Source: Micromonospora acroterricola (lineage in GTDB: Bacteria > Actinomycetota > Actinomycetes > Mycobacteriales > Micromonosporaceae). From it: a stretch of 64,000 nt of DNA. The notes beneath the pieces were generated by a model. That model was not told where the DNA came from, made no database searches, and saw nothing but the letters and a program-made list of their open reading frames with translations. The DNA is taken from assembly GCF_003172955.1 (NCBI RefSeq), contig NZ_QGKR01000303.1, positions 1 to 64,000 of the forward strand, read 5' to 3'. Below, in pieces: positions 58,383 through 64,000 of the stretch (its first letter is position 1; the number at the start of each line of letters is the position of its first letter). Both the position numbers and the translations under genes were made by a program.

Positions 58383-59167
58383 TCAGCGGGCGGGGTCCCG
58401 GTTGTACAGCGCCTTGGCCCAGAGGAAGCAGAGGACGGTGATGGCGACACACCAGGCGACCGCGAGGATGGCGTTGCTGCCGATTCCGGTGCCGAGCAGC
58501 AGGCCGCGGAGGGTTTCCATGACGGGCGTGAAGGGCTGGTAGTCGGCGAACAACCGCACCGCCGTCGGCATCGAGTCGGTGGGGACGAACCCGCTGCCGA
58601 GGAACGGCAGCAGCACCAGCGGCATGGGCAGGTTGCTCGCCGTCTCGACGCTCTTGGTCACCAGCCCGAGGGCCACCGACAGCCACGTGAGCGCGAAGGT
58701 GATCATCGCGAGGACACCGATCGCGGCGAGCCACTCGACCGGATTGGCGGTGGGCCGGAAGCCGACGAGCAGTGCCACGCCGGTCACCGCCGCGAGGCTG
58801 AGCATCGTCTGGATCAGGCTGCCCAGCACGTGCCCGGTGAGGACCGACGGCCGGAAGATCGCCATGGTGCGGAACCGGGCGATGATGCCCTCGGTCATGT
58901 CCATGGCAACCGAGATGGCGGTGCCCTGCGCCGCGCTGGCGACGGTGATGAGCAGGATGCCGGGGGTGACGTAGTTCGCGTACTCGGCGCGGTCGCCGGT
59001 GGGGCCGAGGCCGGCGCCGAGCGTGCCGCCGAACACGTAGACGAAGAGGAGCAGGATGATGACCGGAACGCCGACGAGCAGGAGCGTCATCGACGGGTAG
59101 CGCCGCATGTGCAGGAGGTTGCGCCGCAGCATCGTGCCGGAGTCGCGGGCAGCGAGGGTGAGGGTGC

Positions 59168-59171
<4 letters not shown>
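58383..59171 (-). CDS. ABC-2 type permease (DrrB-like)
   Basis: A 262-residue membrane protein with six helices, starting with a cytoplasmic MSTLTLAARDSGTMLRRNLLHMRRYP as in DrrB. The conserved exporter segment GTAISVAMDMTEGIIARFRTM is followed by PSVLTGHVLGSLIQTML. A short re-entrant region with PLVLLPFLGSGFVPTDSMP precedes the last helices. It overlaps the ATPase gene by 4 bp. Drr-type pairs export daunorubicin-like drugs, lipids or polysaccharide; the substrate here is unknown. Confidence 0.93.
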
Positions 59172-60124
<953 letters not shown>

Positions 60125-60168
60125 GGTCTCCTCGATTCGTGTGCCGGGTTGTCGCCGCGCGCGGTCCG

Positions 60169-61011
60169 TCAGGCGCGGCGGATCGTGATGTCGCCGTAGG
60201 AGGTGCTCGCCCGGACCTCGACCGTGTCGTCGGTCTGCGGCGGGGCTTCGGTCGTGTCGAGCGCGTTGTGCACCCGGCCGTGGCGGGAGCTGACGTCGAG
60301 CCAGGCGGCGGTCCCGCGGCGGACGCCGACCTCGATGGCTCCGTAGGAGGTCTGCAACTCGATCGCACCCCGCACCACGGCCCCGAGCCGGACGTTGCCG
60401 TAAGCGGTGCGGGCCGACACCGAGGCCAGCGCCTCGTCCACGATGATGTCGCCGTAGGCGCTGTTGACCCGGACGTGGCCGGCACTCCGGCCGATCCAGC
60501 AGTCGCCGGAGGAGTTCTTGATCTCGGCGGCGCCCTCGACCTCGCCGAGGCGCACCTTGCCGGAGGAGGCCTTCACCCGGGCCGGACCGGCCACGCGTTC
60601 CACGGCGACCTCACCGTGGCTGTTGTCGATCTCCAGCGGCCCGGTCTGGTCGAGCCGGATCGCGCCGCCGGTCTTGAAGTCGCACTCGCCGAGTCGCCCC
60701 TCGCAGCGGAACGCCGCCCACGACGCCTCGGCGTGCACGCGGGACCCCGTCGGCACCTCGATCAGGACATCGACCGAGGGACCGGTGCCGAAGCCGTAGC
60801 GGCGCCAGCTCTTCGGCGCCCTGATCATCAGTTGCCCGCCGGAGAACTCGACGGTGGTCTGCTCCGCGGCGCTCACGTCGGCCTTGTTCGACGGGTTGCG
60901 GGGCCGCACCTCCACGACGGTGTCGGCACGGTCGGTCGCGCTGATCCAGGCGTCCCCGACCGGCAGCTCGATCTGGACGGAGATGGGCTCTGGCGTGTCG
61001 AAAACAGGCAT
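60169..61011 (-). CDS. DUF4097 beta-strand repeat protein
   Basis: A 280-residue protein without signal peptide. From about residue 85 to the end it is a series of short beta turns of the form -V-A-S-G-x-V-x-L-, -NSSGDCWIG-, -NSAYGDIIVDE-, -TAYGNVRLG- and -TSYGAIEVG-, the DUF4097 right-handed beta-solenoid or adhesin-like repeat. In actinomycetes such proteins are usually cytoplasmic companions of a DNA-binding or PadR-like protein and an ABC exporter, as here. Its function is unknown; a structural or scaffold role is possible. It lies 71 bp after the ribbon-helix-helix gene. Confidence 0.9.
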   Translation of the reverse strand: MPVFDTPEPISVQIELPVGDAWISATDRADTVVEVRPRNPSNKADVSAAEQTTVEFSGGQLMIRAPKSWRRYGFGTGPSVDVLIEVPTGSRVHAEASWAAFRCEGRLGECDFKTGGAIRLDQTGPLEIDNSHGEVAVERVAGPARVKASSGKVRLGEVEGAAEIKNSSGDCWIGRSAGHVRVNSAYGDIIVDEALASVSARTAYGNVRLGAVVRGAIELQTSYGAIEVGVRRGTAAWLDVSSRHGRVHNALDTTEAPPQTDDTVEVRASTSYGDITIRRA

Positions 61012-61082
61012 GGTGGTCTCCCAAAAGGTGGGCAGCGGCCATCGCCGCAGGTGAGCGGTGGGGAAGGGAAAGGAGTACGGGG

Positions 61083-61607
61083 TCAGCGCGCCCAGCCGGT
61101 GAAGTGCTGGCCGGAGCGTGGCTCCATTCGGCGCGCCGGGCGACGGTCCGCCTCGCCAGCCCCGACGGCGCCGGCGACCGCTCGCACGAGCCAGGCGTTG
61201 ACGGACAGCCCGGCCCGGCTGGCGGCCTCCTCGACGCTGGCCTTCAACTGGTCGGGGAGTCGGAGGTTGATCCGCGACGTGCCGCCCTCGTCGCCGCCGG
61301 TTGCCGGCACCGGCGCCGGCAGCGCGGGTGGGCCGGCGTCCTCGCCACCCCCGTCGGTCGGCGGGCTGGCCGGCGTCACCACGAAGTCGGGCTCGCGTCC
61401 GCGCAGCCGGACGTGCACCGACCCGGGCGCGAGCTCCCGGGTGATCTCGTCGGCCGCGTCGGACAGCGCGTCGAGCAGCATGAGGCGGGTCGCCGCCTCC
61501 AGTTGGGTGAAGAGCCGCTCGGCCACCGCTCGGCCGTCCGGGTCGACGCCCTCCGCGGCGACGGCGAACTCGTTACGCAGGTTCTCGACATGCGGCCTCA
61601 GGTCCAT
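61083..61607 (-). CDS. Ribbon-helix-helix regulator with N-terminal helical domain
   Basis: A 174-residue protein. Residues 1-80 are helical, with LFTQLEAATRLMLLDALSDAADEITREL. A Pro/Gly linker (about 78-108) leads to a ribbon-helix-helix DNA-binding domain, SRINLRLPDQLKASVEEA then GLSVNAWLVRAVAGAV. Such proteins are often annotated HicB-like antitoxins, but no toxin gene is adjacent. Instead it heads the DUF4097-DrrAB operon and is probably its autorepressor. The -10 CATGAT (minus strand, 61619-61614) ends six bases before the ATG, predicting a leaderless message under the operators at 61611-61670. Confidence 0.88.
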   Translation of the reverse strand: MDLRPHVENLRNEFAVAAEGVDPDGRAVAERLFTQLEAATRLMLLDALSDAADEITRELAPGSVHVRLRGREPDFVVTPASPPTDGGGEDAGPPALPAPVPATGGDEGGTSRINLRLPDQLKASVEEAASRAGLSVNAWLVRAVAGAVGAGEADRRPARRMEPRSGQHFTGWAR

Positions 61608-61610
61608 GAC

Positions 61611-61670
61611 GCCATCATGGCATCACTTTGGCTCAGGGCGCAACATCTTCGGCTCACGATGATGCCAAAG
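61611..61670. promoter_or_regulatory. Operator cluster with TGGCATCA cores
   Basis: GCCATCATGGC (61611-61621) is a palindrome at the -10 of the ribbon-helix-helix gene. TGGCATCA (61618-61625) recurs inverted as TGATGCCA (61660-61667), and CTTTGGC (61626-61632) recurs inverted as GCCAAAG (61664-61670). Short repeated cores of this kind suit RHH proteins, which bind tandem half-sites. Confidence 0.65.
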
Positions 61671-61696
61671 CCCGAGAAAGGGCGGCCGGATGCTGG

Positions 61697-62908
61697 TCAG
61701 CCGCGCGCGGCAGGCGGCGGCCTCATCTCGCCGAACGCGCGCCGGACCAGGCGATTCGCGACCCCCTGCGTCAGGCCGGTCGCCACCAGCAGGTCGCTGG
61801 CGGTCGTACGGACCTGTGCGACGACGACCGCACCGGAGAAGCCGACCCCCTCCCGGTAGGCGTCTCCCGCCGCGCAGACTGCCCGCAGCGCCCGCTCCCG
61901 CGCCCGCGTGGGCTCGTCACCGGCAGCGAACTGCCGCTTCATGAGCCGGACCGCCTCGGCCAGCTCCGCGACCGCCCTCGGCATGGGCTCCGGCACCGGC
62001 TCGCCGTCCTCGATCAGGCTCACCGCCCGACGGATCAGCGTCCCGCTGTTGCGCATCGACCGGTCGATCGGCGCCGCCGCCTCCGCGTACCGGCCCACCG
62101 GCCCGTGCCGTTCGTGCCAGTGCAACGGCGACAGGGTGCTGGCCTCCCGCGCGCCCTGGGTCGCCTCGACGAGCGCCTTCACCTCGTCCTTGTTCTGGCG
62201 CAGCTCCGCGCGTGCCGCACGTGCCGGCGCCGCGTCCTGATCGGCCAACGCGCCGGCGGTGGCATCGAGTTGGTCACTCAGGAGGTCCAGCGCGGGACGC
62301 GCGGCCCGGTTGAGCACCCGCAGCGGGTTCAGCGGCAGCAGGACGGCCGTGACCAGCAGCGCCACCGCTCCGCCGATGAGGGCGTCCAGGAATCGGGGAA
62401 TCTCCAGGTCGCGCACGGACGGACTGAGCGTGCAGATGAGCACCGCGGTCGCCCCCGCCTGGATCACCGCCGCCGCGCTGCCGGCGAGGAACAGCGCGAC
62501 GACGATCGCCAACACGACGATCAGGGCGAGCTGCCACCACCCGGTGCCGATCACCAGCAGCAGCAGGTCGCCGATCAGCACGCCGACCGTGACCCCGATG
62601 ATCAGCTCGACGGTCCGCCGCAGACGTTGGCCGACCGACGCGGCGAGGGTCGACACCGCGGAGATCGGTGCGAAGACCGGCTGCGAGATCTGCAGCACCT
62701 GGTGCGCCACCAGCCAGGACAGCGCCGCGGCGAGGCCGGCCTGGAGGGCGATCCCGCCGACGGCGCGTACCCGACGCGACCGGTCCCGCAGGGTGGCCCG
62801 CGAACGGCCACGAAGCCGGGCGAGGGTCGCCGCGAGGCCGGCAGGGGCGGTGTCGTCGACCCGGGTCGACGCGTCCCCCCGCGCTGCGTGCCGACCGGCC
62901 TCGACCAT
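61697..62908 (-). CDS. FUSC family (aromatic acid exporter-like) membrane protein
   Basis: A 403-residue protein. Residues 48-190 contain six closely packed helices, with QPVFAPISAVSTLAASVGQRLRRTVELIIGVTVGVLIGDLLL, the FUSC/ArAE signature. The rest (about 200-403) is a soluble helical domain with long amphipathic helices. FUSC proteins export aromatic acids or other small molecules; the substrate is unknown. AGGTG precedes the ATG. The stop at 61697 leaves 89 bp to the RHH start, filled by its operators. Confidence 0.88.
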   Translation of the reverse strand: MVEAGRHAARGDASTRVDDTAPAGLAATLARLRGRSRATLRDRSRRVRAVGGIALQAGLAAALSWLVAHQVLQISQPVFAPISAVSTLAASVGQRLRRTVELIIGVTVGVLIGDLLLLVIGTGWWQLALIVVLAIVVALFLAGSAAAVIQAGATAVLICTLSPSVRDLEIPRFLDALIGGAVALLVTAVLLPLNPLRVLNRAARPALDLLSDQLDATAGALADQDAAPARAARAELRQNKDEVKALVEATQGAREASTLSPLHWHERHGPVGRYAEAAAPIDRSMRNSGTLIRRAVSLIEDGEPVPEPMPRAVAELAEAVRLMKRQFAAGDEPTRARERALRAVCAAGDAYREGVGFSGAVVVAQVRTTASDLLVATGLTQGVANRLVRRAFGEMRPPPAARG

Positions 62909-62961
62909 CCCGGCACCTACCCCGCCCGGCCCCGATCAGTCCTGACCGCCGCCCGGCTCGC

Positions 62962-63075
62962 TCAGCGCGATACGAGCGTCTTCCCGGCGTACGCCCAGAG
63001 CCGGTCCGCGGCGTCCGGGTCGAGGGCGCGTGCGGCACCCCCACCGGGGAGTACCTCACCGGCTGGCGGATCGCA
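62962..63075 (-). pseudogene. Possible C-terminal fragment of an SDR-type oxidoreductase
   Basis: A frame ending at 62962 reads AGEVLPGGGAARALDPDAA then DRLWAYAGKTLVSR. It resembles the last 30 residues of some short-chain dehydrogenases (ALDPDLARRLW-type ends). Nothing upstream continues the protein, so this would be a decayed remnant in the 284-bp gap 62909-63192. Weak evidence. Confidence 0.25.
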
Positions 63076-63192
63076 GTCCCGGCGGACCGGTTGCCACGGT
63101 TGGGCCCCTCCGGGAGGGGTAGACCGCGGTCTGCCACGCGGGGGTGGGGCCATCCTCGGCGGGATCGCGTGGCCGGGGACGCTCGAGGGACG

Positions 63193-64000
63193 GTGTCGGA
63201 TGGATCAGCGCGGTTGAACGGGCAGGGGAAGCCCGGTGGCGTCGTCGAGCTGCGGGTGCACGGGGTCTCCGGCGCGACCGCCGACCAGGTGTTGGACCTG
63301 CCGCAGGCGGCACAGGTCGCGGGCGACCGCAGCGGGGGCTTCTACCGGCCGCGCCCCCGGCGCTCGGACACCGGCGACGGCGCGGGCGGGGTGACGCTGG
63401 AGGCGTACCGCTGGGGTGACCTGCCCTTCGGGACCACCGGCCGGACCCTGGCGCTGGTCTTCCTGCTGCCGTTCATGCTCGCCAACGTGGCCATCTGGAT
63501 GCGCCCGGCGGACCCCGGGTCCGAGGCGATGGTCCGGTCCCTGTGCCGGCTGCTGGCGCTCACCCTCACCGTGCTCTACGTGCTGGCCACCGTCGGCGTC
63601 GCACTGGACCTGATCGCCTGGAAGTGCCTGACCGCACCACGCTGCCTGGCCGGGCGCAGCTGGTTGTCCTGGCTGGGCGGGCAACCGGTCGGGCTTCGGC
63701 TTGCGGTGCTCTCGCTCGTCCCGGCGGCGGCCATCGGCCTGCTCTGGCGGCTCAGCACCCGACCCGGGCGAGCGTTCGAGGCGTTCCGCGCTCCCGAGAA
63801 GGAGACCTCCGGGCATCCGCTCAGCGCGGTCGGGCAGTGGGACGCCGAGCCGTTGGTGGGGCGGCTGCGGTCCATCCACCTCGCGGCGGCGTTCGCGACG
63901 CTGAGCCTCACCCTGCTCGCCGCCCGGTTCGCGACCGGCGCCTCGGTCGGCACGATCGCGCTGGCGGCGATCACCGGATCGGTCCTGGCCGCCTGCGTGG
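63193..64000 (+). CDS. Multi-helix membrane protein, C-terminus cut by window edge
   Basis: The frame is open from GTG 63193 to the right edge (269 codons). A cytoplasmic N-terminus (VELRVHGVSGATADQVLDLP then AGDRSGGFYRPRPRRSD) is followed by at least four membrane helices (about residues 93-113, 122-147, 170-190 and 224-262). The RVHGVSG opening occurs at the start of large, uncharacterised actinomycete membrane proteins and superficially resembles an alpha/beta-hydrolase oxyanion strand. The start is uncertain: a TTG at 63214 is the other choice, and neither has an ideal ribosome binding site. Confidence 0.7.
   Translation, partial: MSDGSARLNGQGKPGGVVELRVHGVSGATADQVLDLPQAAQVAGDRSGGFYRPRPRRSDTGDGAGGVTLEAYRWGDLPFGTTGRTLALVFLLPFMLANVAIWMRPADPGSEAMVRSLCRLLALTLTVLYVLATVGVALDLIAWKCLTAPRCLAGRSWLSWLGGQPVGLRLAVLSLVPAAAIGLLWRLSTRPGRAFEAFRAPEKETSGHPLSAVGQWDAEPLVGRLRSIHLAAAFATLSLTLLAARFATGASVGTIALAAITGSVLAACV

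Noticed and set aside
61083-61607. Type II toxin-antitoxin pair with the RHH protein as antitoxin
   Set aside because: No small toxin-like gene is adjacent; the downstream genes encode DUF4097 and an ABC exporter.

Overview
This is a very GC-rich window (over 70 % G+C by eye) with strong third-position GC bias, leaderless-looking promoters, Tat and Sec exported hydrolases, ricin-type carbohydrate-binding domains and PadR, GntR-YtrA, ROK, LacI and TetR regulators. It fits a chromosomal segment of a filamentous actinomycete, most likely Micromonosporaceae (Micromonospora-like). That assignment is inferred from sequence style, not from a search. I see no tRNA, rRNA, CRISPR array, insertion sequence or phage gene.

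Layout. 1-8 kb: an exported beta-propeller protein cut by the window edge, a PadR regulator with its operator and the relic of a partner gene, an SGNH esterase with a ricin-type lectin domain, a secreted M64-type metallopeptidase, a small acidic repeat protein, a membrane protein and a manganese transporter (mntH). 8-13 kb: a GntR(YtrA)-ABC transporter operon and a secreted HExxH protease ending in four cysteine-containing repeats. 13-18 kb: a xylose-type sugar ABC transporter operon (xylGHF) followed by a ROK regulator. 18-23 kb: small leaderless genes, a zinc alcohol dehydrogenase, and a TetR regulator divergent from an SDR-tautomerase pair. 23-31 kb: a GH16 beta-glucanase with a LacI-type operator, a DUF4331 protein, a DUF2188 protein, a frameshifted M23 peptidase, and an operon of a PEP-synthase-like phosphotransferase, a membrane protein and a TetR regulator.

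31-36 kb: the most unusual locus. Five closely spaced genes on the minus strand encode a 15-cysteine protein without a signal peptide, a Tat-exported partner, a MauE-like redox membrane protein, a LasA-type (M23A) endopeptidase and a transglycosylase-like/amidase/SH3 cell-wall hydrolase. 36-44 kb: LtrA, a PhoD phosphatase with a partner, an MFS transporter with a TolB-like protein, and a second secreted metallophosphoesterase.

44-58 kb: an L-arabinose block. It contains araB-araD, a four-gene YtfQRT-YjfF/AraUVWZ-type ABC transporter, araA, a LacI regulator and a second ChvE-GguAB transporter. The same 14-bp operator (TGTTA[G/A]CGCTCACA) sits in the promoter of araB and in the promoter of chvE, which ties the two transcription units into one regulon. 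58-64 kb: a ribbon-helix-helix regulator, a DUF4097 protein and a DrrAB-type ABC exporter, then a FUSC-family exporter and a membrane protein cut by the right edge.

Together the window reads as accessory chromosome devoted to scavenging: exported polymer-, protein-, phosphate- and cell-wall-degrading enzymes next to three CUT2-family sugar importers and their local repressors.
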